A stretch of DNA of 64,000 nucleotides from the NCBI GenBank assembly GCA_025464095.1, contig JAODMF010000013.1, positions 62,001 to 126,000 on the forward strand. The letters run 5' to 3'. The position numbers were made by a program, and so were the translations under genes. The notes below the pieces were generated by a model. The model had not been told where the DNA came from. It ran no database searches and was given only the letters and a program-made list of their open reading frames with translations. Source of the stretch: Glaciihabitans sp. Lineage in GTDB: Bacteria; Actinomycetota; Actinomycetes; Actinomycetales; Microbacteriaceae. The stretch's first letter is position 1. Each line of letters starts with the position of its first letter. Positions 27,477 through 36,302 of this stretch are shown one piece after another.

Positions 27477-29144
27477 TCAGCGTGCGAGCTGCACCTCGAT
27501 GAGGGTGGGGCCGGCGGATTCCGTGAGCGCCGAATCCAGGTCTCCCCGGTTCACTACGAGCCGGTACTCCCAACCGTATGCCGAGGCGAGCGCGCCGAAG
27601 TCGACCGACTGCTCGGTGAGCATGACCCGGTCCAGCGCGTCGGCGGGACCGGCGTCGCCGACTTCGAGCGTGTCGAAAATGGTGCCGCCGCGGTCGTTGC
27701 CGACGATCAGCTGGATGCGCGGCCGCGGCTCGCCCGCGCCGAACAGCATCCCTCCGGCGTCGTGCAGCGCGGCGAGGTCACCGACCAGCGCCCGGGTCAC
27801 ACCAGCGTTGCCGGCGACCTGGCTCGCCAGCGCGATACCGATCGCCGTCGAAATCGTTCCGTCGATGCCGGCGAGGCCGCGATTGGAGTGCACGCGGATC
27901 TTCTTGCCGGGCACGAACCGGTCGGCCTCGCGGATCAGCCGGGATGCCGCGAGCACGAGCCGGTCGTGCGGCCAGGTCGAACGCCACACGGCTTCCACGA
28001 GCATCCGCCTGTCCACGGGCTCACGCACGATGGCGAGCTGACGCCTTCCAAAGTCGGCGTGGGACAGGTCGACGCCCGCTTGCTCTTCGACCTCCAGCAG
28101 CTGGCGCGAGGTCGTCACCCAGCGGCCGATCCAGGAGCGGGCAGAGTCGTCGGCGGGGCCGGTTACCGTGATGGCGTCCGCAAACTCGGCGACCCGATGG
28201 CCCGGGTTGAAGTCGTCGGCGCCCGGCGTCCGGACGGCGACGGTTCGCACGCCGTCGCGCTGGATGAGTGCGGGCACCTCGCGCGAGAGGGTCGGATGCC
28301 CGAACACGACCACGCGCTCGACGCGGTCCCCGAAATTGGCGGCGCCGATCAGTTCGCGATAGGCCACGACGAGGTTCGGCCCGAAATGCGCGCCGCTGGA
28401 GACCTCCGCGAACAGCGGGGCGCCGAGTGCGCGCGCGGTGGACTCGGCGATCTCGCCCGCTCCAGCGCCGGCAACGACGACAGTGCCTGGCTCCCAGGCG
28501 AGTTCGAGGGTCTCCGCCGCAGCAAGGACGGGTTGCGGGGTAGGCCGGTCGGCATCCGGCTCTGGCAGGGTCACCGTGCCGGAAAGTGGATCGGCGAGCG
28601 CCAGATTCACGTGCACCGGAGCGGGGCGCCCGGCGTGACCGGCGGTCGCCGCAGCCCAGACGTCACGAGCCAGTTGCGCTGCGGCATCCGCTTCGCCCGC
28701 GTCGCCGGTCGGCGCTGGGACCTCCCAGGCCCGGTCGATCGCGGCGCCGAAGATGCCGACCTGATCGGCGGTCTGGTTCGATCCGATACCCCGCAGCGAC
28801 AGGGGTCGATCGGCCGAAACCACAATCAGGGGCACGCCGGAGTGGTGCGCCTCGAGCACCGCGGGGTGCAGGTTGGCGACCGCCGTTCCGGAGGTCGTGA
28901 CGATCACGACCGGCAGCGCGGTCTCCACGGCGAGGCCGAGGGCGACGAAGCCCGCCACCCGCTCGTCGATCCGCACTCGCAACCGCACGAGTCCGCGTCG
29001 CTCATACTCGGCAGCGGCGAGGGCAAGCGCCTGCGACCGCGACCCGGGGCTCAGGACGATGTCGTGAAGACCGAGGCGAAGCAACTCATCCAGCAGGGCC
29101 ACGCAGAAATCCGTGGCCGGCGACTCACTTCTTGGGGTCTTCAT
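27477..29144 (-). CDS. menD: 2-succinyl-5-enolpyruvyl-6-hydroxy-3-cyclohexene-1-carboxylate synthase
   Basis: LLDELLRLGLHDIVLSPGSRSQALALAA...RIDERVAGFVALGLA; TPP-binding region NRGLAGIDGTISTAIGIALA. Confidence 0.95.
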   Translation of the reverse strand: MKTPRSESPATDFCVALLDELLRLGLHDIVLSPGSRSQALALAAAEYERRGLVRLRVRIDERVAGFVALGLAVETALPVVIVTTSGTAVANLHPAVLEAHHSGVPLIVVSADRPLSLRGIGSNQTADQVGIFGAAIDRAWEVPAPTGDAGEADAAAQLARDVWAAATAGHAGRPAPVHVNLALADPLSGTVTLPEPDADRPTPQPVLAAAETLELAWEPGTVVVAGAGAGEIAESTARALGAPLFAEVSSGAHFGPNLVVAYRELIGAANFGDRVERVVVFGHPTLSREVPALIQRDGVRTVAVRTPGADDFNPGHRVAEFADAITVTGPADDSARSWIGRWVTTSRQLLEVEEQAGVDLSHADFGRRQLAIVREPVDRRMLVEAVWRSTWPHDRLVLAASRLIREADRFVPGKKIRVHSNRGLAGIDGTISTAIGIALASQVAGNAGVTRALVGDLAALHDAGGMLFGAGEPRPRIQLIVGNDRGGTIFDTLEVGDAGPADALDRVMLTEQSVDFGALASAYGWEYRLVVNRGDLDSALTESAGPTLIEVQLAR

Positions 29145-29463
29145 CATCGAGCGCTGCGAGCTCCTGTTCGAGGCGCCGGATGCGGGCCTCCTGCTGCTCG
29201 AAACGATCGACGTTGTGCAGGAACGTCGGGTCGTCATCCGGAGCCACGGTGCGCGGCTGGCCGCCCCGATCGCTGCTGTTCGACCCGTGCTGCTTGCCGA
29301 TCGTGAACCACAGGATCGCCCCCAGCAGCGGGAGGAACAGGATGATAAACACCCACGCGATCTTGTTGAGGTTGCGGATGCGCCACTCGTCCGAGGTGAT
29401 CACGTCGACCAGAGCATAGATATCCACGGCGAGCGCCACCAATGGAAAGATCAGACGGATCAT
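29125..29463 (-). CDS. PLDc_N domain membrane protein
   Basis: MIRLIFPLVALAVDIYALVDVITSDEWRIRNLNKIAWVFIILFLPLLGAILWFTIG. Confidence 0.85.
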   Translation of the reverse strand: MIRLIFPLVALAVDIYALVDVITSDEWRIRNLNKIAWVFIILFLPLLGAILWFTIGKQHGSNSSDRGGQPRTVAPDDDPTFLHNVDRFEQQEARIRRLEQELAALDDEDPKK

Positions 29464-29517
29464 GCGGGCAATTCTAGGTCGAGAAGGGCTCCCATGTACT
29501 GCCCCTAGAATTGCCCG

Positions 29518-29772
29518 GTGCAACCGTGGATCAAGTACACCCTGATTCGTGTGGGGCTGTTCGCGATAGTGCTGGCCGCGCTGCTGCTCCTGCGAGTAAC
29601 TCCCTACCTCGCGGCGCCCATCGCGGCGGTCGTGAGCCTGTGCGTCTCGTACATCTTCTTCGGTCGACTTCGCAACGAGGTCGCGCTCGCGGTTGCCAAT
29701 CGGCGCCGATCGGTCGCCAATGACGCGGATGCCGACGTCGAAGACGCGGCAAGCGACAAGCCGGCGGCCTAG
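29518..29772 (+). CDS. DUF4229-like small membrane protein
   Basis: MQPWIKYTLIRVGLFAIVLAALLLLRVTPYLAAPIAAVVSLCVSYIFF. Confidence 0.75.
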   Translation: MQPWIKYTLIRVGLFAIVLAALLLLRVTPYLAAPIAAVVSLCVSYIFFGRLRNEVALAVANRRRSVANDADADVEDAASDKPAA

Positions 29773-29775
29773 AGG

Positions 29776-30822
29776 CTAGAAGTAAATCGCGATCGTGAAG
29801 CCGAGCCCGAGCGCGTAGACGATCGCGAGAAGGCTTGTCAGCTGCAGGGCGGTCACCAGTTCGCGCGGGGTCTTGGCGGTGAGCGTGATCAGCGCCGCCG
29901 GAATCGCGATGAACAGCGCGAACAGCACGAGGTAGCTGTTCGCGTAGAACACCATGAAGAAGGCAAGGATGCCGAACGGCAGCGCCAGGAACACCACGTA
30001 GACGATCCGGGCGGCGCGATCGCCGATCAGTACCGCGAGGGTACGCTTTCCGGCCAGCCTGTCCTGCGGGATGTCACGGATGTTGTTGACCGTGAGCACC
30101 GCGCAGGCGATGAAGCCGATCGCTGCGCCCGCGATCCAACTCTCCGCGTTGACGGTCTTCACCGCGACGAAGGTCGTGCCAGCCGTCGCGACGATGCCGA
30201 AGAATACGAAGACGAAAACTTCACCGAGACCGTAGTAGCCGTACGGGCGCCTGCCGCCGGTGTAGAACCAGGCGGCGAGAATCGCGACAACACCTACCGC
30301 CAGCAACCACCACTGCTGGGTGAGAACCGTGACGGCGACCCCGGCCGCGGCCGCGACGGCGAAGAAGAACAGCGCGACGACCAGCACCGTGCGCGGCTTC
30401 GCGGCGCCGGATCCGGTGAGGCGCGACGGCCCCAGCCGGTGCGCATCCGTCCCGCGGATGCCGTCGGAGTAGTCGTTCGCGTAGTTCACGCCGATCTGGA
30501 GCGCGACAGCGACGACAAGGGCGAGCAGTTCGGGCAGCCAGTGCCAGACGTTCGGACCCTCGATCACGTGCGCGGCTGCAGCCCCAAGGATGACCGGTGC
30601 GATCGACAGCGGAAGCGTGCGCAGGCGCGCCCCGCCGATCCACTCGCGGACGCCCGCCTTGCGCACCTTCGCCGACGGCGGGCGCACCTGCGTCTTCTTC
30701 TTCGCCCGCGGGGGCACCACGGGAGTCTTCGCTTCGGTGCGCGCGGCCGAGTCCTCGGCCGCCCTCTGGGAGGCCTTCAGGACCTTGTTCGGATCGATGC
30801 GCTGCTGCTTCGGATTCGCCAC
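29776..30822 (-). CDS. menA: 1,4-dihydroxy-2-naphthoate polyprenyltransferase
   Basis: ARLRTLPLSIAPVILGAA...QIGVNYANDYSDGIRGTD...GPSRLTGSG. Confidence 0.95.
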   Translation of the reverse strand: MANPKQQRIDPNKVLKASQRAAEDSAARTEAKTPVVPPRAKKKTQVRPPSAKVRKAGVREWIGGARLRTLPLSIAPVILGAAAAHVIEGPNVWHWLPELLALVVAVALQIGVNYANDYSDGIRGTDAHRLGPSRLTGSGAAKPRTVLVVALFFFAVAAAAGVAVTVLTQQWWLLAVGVVAILAAWFYTGGRRPYGYYGLGEVFVFVFFGIVATAGTTFVAVKTVNAESWIAGAAIGFIACAVLTVNNIRDIPQDRLAGKRTLAVLIGDRAARIVYVVFLALPFGILAFFMVFYANSYLVLFALFIAIPAALITLTAKTPRELVTALQLTSLLAIVYALGLGFTIAIYF

Positions 30823-30831
30823 GGGAGGAGT

Positions 30832-31932
30832 CTACTGAGCGAGAGCCTTGATGAGCCTCCGGTCGGGCTTTCCGCTCGACAGCATGGGGATTTCGTCCAC
30901 GACGACCACGCGGTCCGGGGCTGCGGCCGGGCCGAGTGTCTCGGCGAGCAGGGCGCGAACGTCGCCGAGTTCGAGCGGGGCCACGGTGACGACGACGGGC
31001 ACCTCACCCCACCTGGGGTTGTCTGCGCTGGTGACCACGGCATCCGCCTGGCCGGGCAGGGCGCGGACCACCCGCTCGATATCGGCGAGGGAGACCTTGA
31101 CGCCGCCCGAGATGATCACGTCATCGAGACGGCCGGTGACGCGCAGGATCCCGCGATCGAGCTCGCCCGCGTCCCCGGTGCGGTACCAGCGCTCGCCCGC
31201 GTCGTTCTCGAACGCTGCCGCGGTGCGTTCCTCGTCGCCGAGATAGCCCTCGGCGAGAACTGCGCCGGCGACCTGCACTTCGCCGTTCTGGATGCGCAGC
31301 CGGGTGGAACCGATCGGCTCGCCGTCGTAGACGCAGCCGCCTCCGGTCTCGCTCGATCCGTAGGTGCGCGTGACTCGCAGGCCAGCCGCGGTCGCGCGCT
31401 CCAGGAGGGGGGCGGGGGTGGACTGGCCGCCGACCAGGATGCGGTCAAAGCGGCGCAGCGCGGGCAGGGCTTCGTCTGCATCGAGCAGCCGGCCGAGCTG
31501 GGCGGGGACGATCGACGTGAACCGGAGGGCGGCATCCATTCGGTCGGCGGCCGCGGCGAACGCCAGCGGGTCGAAGCTGCCGTTGCCCATGACGACAGGT
31601 TCGGTGTCCGCCGCGATCGAGCGGACCAGCACATTCAGCCCGGCGATGTAGTGCACGGGCAGGGCGAGCAGCCACTGTCCCGCGCCGCCCAGGGAGGTTG
31701 CGGATGCGGCCGCGCTCGCCAGCAGCGCGTCGGCACTCAGCGCGACCCGCTTCGGCTGCGCGGTCGAGCCGCTCGTTTCGACGACGAGCGCGACCTTGCG
31801 CGGCACGAGCGCGGGCAGGTCGACGGCTGCGTCGCCGACCAGGACCGCGGGGCCGTCCCCGCCCAGCGCGGCCCGCAGGCCGGCGAGTACGCGCGCCGGG
31901 TCGGGCGGCAGCACCTCGAGCGGCCGAGTCAC
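30832..31932 (-). CDS. menE: o-succinylbenzoate--CoA ligase
   Basis: ALVVETSGSTAQPKRVALS...YGSSETGGGCVYDG...TGDAGELDRGILRVTGRLDDVIISGGVKVSL; GTG start at 31932. Confidence 0.9.
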   Translation of the reverse strand: MTRPLEVLPPDPARVLAGLRAALGGDGPAVLVGDAAVDLPALVPRKVALVVETSGSTAQPKRVALSADALLASAAASATSLGGAGQWLLALPVHYIAGLNVLVRSIAADTEPVVMGNGSFDPLAFAAAADRMDAALRFTSIVPAQLGRLLDADEALPALRRFDRILVGGQSTPAPLLERATAAGLRVTRTYGSSETGGGCVYDGEPIGSTRLRIQNGEVQVAGAVLAEGYLGDEERTAAAFENDAGERWYRTGDAGELDRGILRVTGRLDDVIISGGVKVSLADIERVVRALPGQADAVVTSADNPRWGEVPVVVTVAPLELGDVRALLAETLGPAAAPDRVVVVDEIPMLSSGKPDRRLIKALAQ

Positions 31933-31950
31933 GTCACGCCCCTCCCCCTT

Positions 31951-32014
31951 ACCCGAGTTGCCCACATGTGTCGCTTTGGGCGACGCCAAACCGGCAAATG
32001 TGGGCAATTCGGGT
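31951..32014. repeat. Intergenic palindrome, family CGAGTTG-YC, copy 2
   Basis: ACCCGAGTTGCCCACATGTG ... CAAATGTGGGCAATTCGGGT, between menB and menE. Confidence 0.75.
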
Positions 32015-32020
32015 TCATGG

Positions 32021-32956
32021 CTAGTACTGCCAGGGGTAGGGCGACCAGTCCGGCTCGCGCTTCTCAAGGAACGCGTCGCGGCCCTCGACCGCCTCATCCG
32101 TGCCGTAGGCGAGGCGCGTCGCCTCGCCGGCGAACACCTGCTGGCCGACCATGCCGTCGTCCACGGCGTTGAAAGCGAACTTGAGCATTCGAATAGCGGT
32201 GGGCGACTTGGTCAGAACCTCCTGCGCCCAGTCGTACGCCACCGTCTCGAGCTCGGTATGCGGCACGACCGCGTTGATGGCTCCCGCATCGAGGGCGCGC
32301 TGTGCGTCGTACTCGCGGGCGAGGAAGAACACCTCGCGCGCGAACTTCTGGCCGACCTGGCGCGCAAAGTACGCGCTGCCGTAGCCGGCGTCGAAGGAGC
32401 CGACGTCGGCATCCGTCTGCTTGAAGCGACCGTGTTCGCGGCTCGCGATCGACAGGTCGCACACCACGTGCAACGAGTGGCCGCCGCCGGCCGCCCAGCC
32501 CGGAATGACCGCGATGACCACCTTTGGCATGAACCGGATGAGCCGCTGCACCTCGAGGATGTGCAGGCGCCCGACGCGGGTCGGGCTGGTCGAAGCCTCG
32601 CCCGTGGAATCACCGGGCTCGACCGTAGAGCTCTCTTCGTACCTGTACCCATCCCGACCGCGGATGCGCTGGTCGCCTCCGGAGCAGAACGCCCACCCGC
32701 CGTCCTTCGCACTCGGGCCGTTGCCGGTCAGGAGCACAACACCGATCTTCGGGTTCTGGCGGGCATCGTCGAGCGCCCGATACAGCTCATCAACGGTGCG
32801 AGGACGGAACGCGTTGCGCACCTCCGGCCGATTGAAGGCGACGCGCGCGACCCGGCCGTCGTGGTCGTGGTGGTAGGTCACATCCGTCAGGTTGGAGAAC
32901 CCGGGGGCCTCCACCCAGACACTCTCATCGAAGAGGTCGGACACCGCAGAGGTCAT
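32021..32956 (-). CDS. menB: 1,4-dihydroxy-2-naphthoyl-CoA synthase
   Basis: VARVAFNRPEVRNAFRPRTVDEL...WAFCSGGDQRIRGRDGY...GSFDAGYGSAYFARQVGQKFAREVFF. Confidence 0.95.
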   Translation of the reverse strand: MTSAVSDLFDESVWVEAPGFSNLTDVTYHHDHDGRVARVAFNRPEVRNAFRPRTVDELYRALDDARQNPKIGVVLLTGNGPSAKDGGWAFCSGGDQRIRGRDGYRYEESSTVEPGDSTGEASTSPTRVGRLHILEVQRLIRFMPKVVIAVIPGWAAGGGHSLHVVCDLSIASREHGRFKQTDADVGSFDAGYGSAYFARQVGQKFAREVFFLAREYDAQRALDAGAINAVVPHTELETVAYDWAQEVLTKSPTAIRMLKFAFNAVDDGMVGQQVFAGEATRLAYGTDEAVEGRDAFLEKREPDWSPYPWQY

Positions 32957-32978
32957 ACGCCCAGCCTACGGCGTGGGG

Positions 32979-33332
32979 CTACACGGCAGCCCAGCCAGCC
33001 CAGCCCAGCACCGCTGTCAGGACGAACGGGTTGGCGAAGAAGCCGACGAGGAGGCCGGCGATGCCGAACCAGCGGCCGCGATGCGTGATCGCCGCGAACA
33101 GGCCAACGAGCACGGCCAGAAAGGATGCGGCCGCCGCCGAGTAGCCGAGCGCCGTTCCCGTCACGAAATCGCCACCCATCGCGGTCGAAATACCCGTGAT
33201 GACCAGCACCACGGCGGAAATAGCGATGACGACGGAAAAGACCCCCGCGGCCACAGTGCGGGTCGGCTGGTCTTCCTCGTCGGGGATCTGCGTCAGGCGT
33301 ATCGCCTCGATTCCCCGGAACTCTTTCGCCAT
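32979..33332 (-). CDS. Hypothetical membrane protein
   Basis: 117 aa with several TM segments. Confidence 0.7.
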   Translation of the reverse strand: MAKEFRGIEAIRLTQIPDEEDQPTRTVAAGVFSVVIAISAVVLVITGISTAMGGDFVTGTALGYSAAAASFLAVLVGLFAAITHRGRWFGIAGLLVGFFANPFVLTAVLGWAGWAAV

Positions 33333-33385
33333 GTCACCCGCGCCCTTCGTCTCCTAGTCTGGCGGACGTCGGGCAAACTGGGCAC

Positions 33386-34366
33386 ATGACAGTTCCGTTG
33401 AACGAACTGCTCGCAACGATGCGGGTCGTGTCCCTTCCCCTCTCGACGCGGTTTCGGGGTGTGACCACGCGAGAGGCCGCGCTCTTCGAGGGGCCGCAGG
33501 GGTGGACCGAGTTCTCCCCCTTCCTCGAATATCCGGATGACGAGGCGAGCGCGTGGCTCTCCGCGGCGATCGACTTCGGCTGGTCACCAGCGCCGTCCCA
33601 ATTCCGCTCCGAGATTCGCGTGAACGCGACGCTGCCGGCGGTGGGCGCGGACGAGGTCGAAGCCGTGCTCGCGCGCTTTCCTGGCTGCCGCACGGTCAAG
33701 GTCAAGGTTGCCGAGGCCGGGCAGCAGCTTGCGGATGATGTAGCCAGGGTCGCCCGGGTTCGCGAGCTTCTCGGTGCGGACTGCCGCATCCGGGTCGACG
33801 CTAACGGCGGCTGGAACGTGGATGAGGCGGAGCACGCCATCCACGCGCTCGCGCCGTTCGACCTCGAGTACGTGGAGCAGCCGTGTGCCATCGTGGAAGA
33901 CCTCGCGGAGATCCGGCGCCGGGTGAAGTACATGGGGATCCCGATCGCCGCGGATGAGAGCGTGCGCCGGGCCGACGACCCGCTGGAGGTTTCGCGGCTG
34001 AAGGCGGCGGACATCCTGGTGATCAAGGCGCAGCCCCTGGGCGGTATCGCGCGTGCGCTGCGAATTGTGCGGGATGCAGCGCTGCCCGTCGTGATCTCCA
34101 GCGCCCTCGACACCTCGGTCGGGCTCTCGATGGGTGCGTATCTCGCTGCCGCCATCCCGGCGCTCGACTACGACTGCGGACTGGGCACGGCCGCGCTGCT
34201 CGCCGCGGACATCACAGATGAACCGCTGCTGCCGGTAAACGGGGTGATTCCGGTGCGCCGGGTGACTCCGTCACCCGCGCTGCTGGACAGGCACGCCGCG
34301 TCGCCCGACCGCGTCGCCTGGTGGGCTGAGCGCGTGACCCGCGCCCACAGCCTCATGGTCGGGTAG
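33386..34366 (+). CDS. menC: o-succinylbenzoate synthase (enolase superfamily)
   Basis: TVKVKVAEAGQ...CRIRVDANGGWNVDEA...EYVEQPC...PIAADESVR...VIKAQPLGG. Confidence 0.93.
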   Translation: MTVPLNELLATMRVVSLPLSTRFRGVTTREAALFEGPQGWTEFSPFLEYPDDEASAWLSAAIDFGWSPAPSQFRSEIRVNATLPAVGADEVEAVLARFPGCRTVKVKVAEAGQQLADDVARVARVRELLGADCRIRVDANGGWNVDEAEHAIHALAPFDLEYVEQPCAIVEDLAEIRRRVKYMGIPIAADESVRRADDPLEVSRLKAADILVIKAQPLGGIARALRIVRDAALPVVISSALDTSVGLSMGAYLAAAIPALDYDCGLGTAALLAADITDEPLLPVNGVIPVRRVTPSPALLDRHAASPDRVAWWAERVTRAHSLMVG

Positions 34367-34376
34367 CGCGCGCCAG

Positions 34377-34457
34377 ACCCCCATTGCGGAGGACGACGCG
34401 CCGTGCCGGCGCGGTTTCGCGACCGGGAGACGGCGCGTCATCCTCCGCAATGGGGGT
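34377..34457. repeat. Intergenic long palindrome, family ACCCCCATTGCGGAGGACGACGCGCCG, copy 2
   Basis: ACCCCCATTGCGGAGGACGACGCGCCG ... CGGCGCGTCATCCTCCGCAATGGGGGT between convergent menC and RTX gene; 26/27 arm match. Confidence 0.88.
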
Positions 34458-34462
34458 GAGGG

Positions 34463-35158
34463 TTAGTCGTCGAGCCCGCCGCCGGAGCCGCTGTCGTCAT
34501 CCTGCTGCTCGTCGTTGGTGCCCGTGCCGCCGTCGAGGTCGTCGGTTCCGTCGCCACCATGGAGCGAGTCGTCGCCGTCGTCGCCGTGCAGGCTGTCGTC
34601 ACCGAGATCGCCGCTCTCGTCGTCGTTGCCATCGCCACCGTTGATGACATCGTCGCCGTCGTCGCCGTGCAGGCTGTCGTCACCGACGTCGCCGCTCTCG
34701 GTGTCGTTGCCGGTGCCGCCGTGGATGCTGTCGTTGCCGTCGCCGCCGCTGATCCCGTCGTCGCCGGAGCCGCCGTTGAGGCTGTCATCGCCGGCATCCC
34801 CCTCGATGACGTCGTCGCCTCCGTCACCCCTGATCGTGTCGCCGGCAGTGTCGCCCTGCAGGTGGTCGGCACCGTTGCCACCGGAGATCTTGTCCCGGCC
34901 ACCGCCGCCCAGGATCGTGTCGTTGCCATCGCCGCCGCAGATGATGTCGTTGCCGCCGCCGCCGATGATCTTGTCGGCGCCACCGAGTCCAACGATGACG
35001 TCAGCGTGCGAGGTTCCGCGGATCACGTCGTGGTGTGACGTTCCGACGATCGTCGCGCGCTGGCCCAGGCAGGTGTGCGGGCTCGCCGCGTTGGCCGGCT
35101 GTGCAATGAGTACGAACGCGGCCGAAGCCACGATGACCGCAAGCAGTCGAAGTTTCAT
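34463..35158 (-). CDS. Secreted RTX-type calcium-binding nonapeptide repeat protein
   Basis: Sec signal peptide MKLRLLAVIVASAAFVLIAQPANA; many GGxGNDxIxGG/GDxGDDSLxG repeats. Confidence 0.88.
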   Translation of the reverse strand: MKLRLLAVIVASAAFVLIAQPANAASPHTCLGQRATIVGTSHHDVIRGTSHADVIVGLGGADKIIGGGGNDIICGGDGNDTILGGGGRDKISGGNGADHLQGDTAGDTIRGDGGDDVIEGDAGDDSLNGGSGDDGISGGDGNDSIHGGTGNDTESGDVGDDSLHGDDGDDVINGGDGNDDESGDLGDDSLHGDDGDDSLHGGDGTDDLDGGTGTNDEQQDDDSGSGGGLDD

Positions 35159-35315
35159 GTGGTGCCCCCAAAGTCTCAGACATGCAGAATGCGACCCCTA
35201 ACGGGTCGCTGCACCGAGTATCCCGGTACGCGGCCCGCCTATGCATGAGAGGGGAATGAGAGAATTCTCACCTTTGGTCACGCGGGCACCGCGCCCGGGG
35301 GTCGACCCCGGAGGG

Positions 35316-36302
35316 CTACAGGCCGGAGTAGGCGTGGAATCCCTTGAAGAACAGGTTCACGATGGTGAAGTTGAACAGCACGGCACTGAAGCCGACGAGC
35401 GCGAGCCAGGCGCTGCGTGAGCCGCGCCATCCCTTCGTGGACCGAGCGTGGATGTACCCGGCGTAGATGACCCACACGATGAACGTCCACACCTCCTTCG
35501 TGTCCCAGCCCCAGTAGCGTCCCCAGGCGTGGTTTGCCCAGATCGCGCCGGCGATGAGGGTAAAGGTCCAGAAAATGAAGCCGACGATGATCAGCCGGTA
35601 CGACATGTTCTCGACGCGCTCGGCTTCGGGGAACGTCGTGAGAAAACGCATCCGCCCGTAGTCGCGTCGCGACTTCAGCAGCTGCACCACCGAGAGCGCG
35701 CCACCGAGGGCGAAGAAGCCCGTGCCCAAACTTGCGACGAACACGTGGATGACCAGCCAGTACGACTGCAGCGCCGGCGGCAGCGGCACGACATCCACAT
35801 AGAAGTTCACGGTCGCGATTCCGAGGAACAGCAGCACGAAACCGGAGATGAACGCGCCCAGGAAGCGCAGGTCCTGCCAGAGCTGAACCGCGAGGAATAC
35901 GCCGACGACGATGGCCGTCGCGGTCAGCGAAAACTCGAACATGTTCGCCCACGGCACGCGGCCGGCGGCGATGCCGCGAACGACGGTTCCACCGACGTGC
36001 AGCACCCACGCCATAACCAGCAGGATCATGGCGAGACGAACCCAGCGCGAACGCTTCGGCTGACCGTCGACGCCCTCGACGACCGTGCGCTCGAGAACTG
36101 CGGTCGACGAGCCTCCGGACGAAACGGATGCTGCGCCCGATGCCGCAATCGTGACCGCAGCCCGAACTGGCGCGACCCGCGTCGCAAGGTCGAACGTGAA
36201 CGCGATGAACGAGAGTGCATACAGCGCCATGGCCGACCAGATCGCGGTCAGGTTCCAGCCGACAAGGGTCGCGGTGTCAATGCCTGCGAGATGTGCTGTC
36301 AC
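35316..36302 (-). CDS. ccsB: Cytochrome c biogenesis protein CcsB (CcsA/ResC family)
   Basis: Heme-handling WD-motif region GAIWANHAWGRYWGWDTKEVWTFIVWVIYAGYIH. Confidence 0.93.
   Translation of the reverse strand: MTAHLAGIDTATLVGWNLTAIWSAMALYALSFIAFTFDLATRVAPVRAAVTIAASGAASVSSGGSSTAVLERTVVEGVDGQPKRSRWVRLAMILLVMAWVLHVGGTVVRGIAAGRVPWANMFEFSLTATAIVVGVFLAVQLWQDLRFLGAFISGFVLLFLGIATVNFYVDVVPLPPALQSYWLVIHVFVASLGTGFFALGGALSVVQLLKSRRDYGRMRFLTTFPEAERVENMSYRLIIVGFIFWTFTLIAGAIWANHAWGRYWGWDTKEVWTFIVWVIYAGYIHARSTKGWRGSRSAWLALVGFSAVLFNFTIVNLFFKGFHAYSGL

Noticed and set aside
27102-29306. 734-aa plus-strand ORF
   Set aside because: Antisense shadow of menD and PPK2.
30439-32172. 577-aa plus-strand ORF
   Set aside because: Antisense shadow of menA and menE.
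34515-35201. Plus-strand ORFs rich in Ser/Pro/Val and a regular repeat pattern suggestive of a CRISPR-like array
   Set aside because: The periodicity comes from the RTX nonapeptide codons on the minus strand; no constant repeats with unique spacers.
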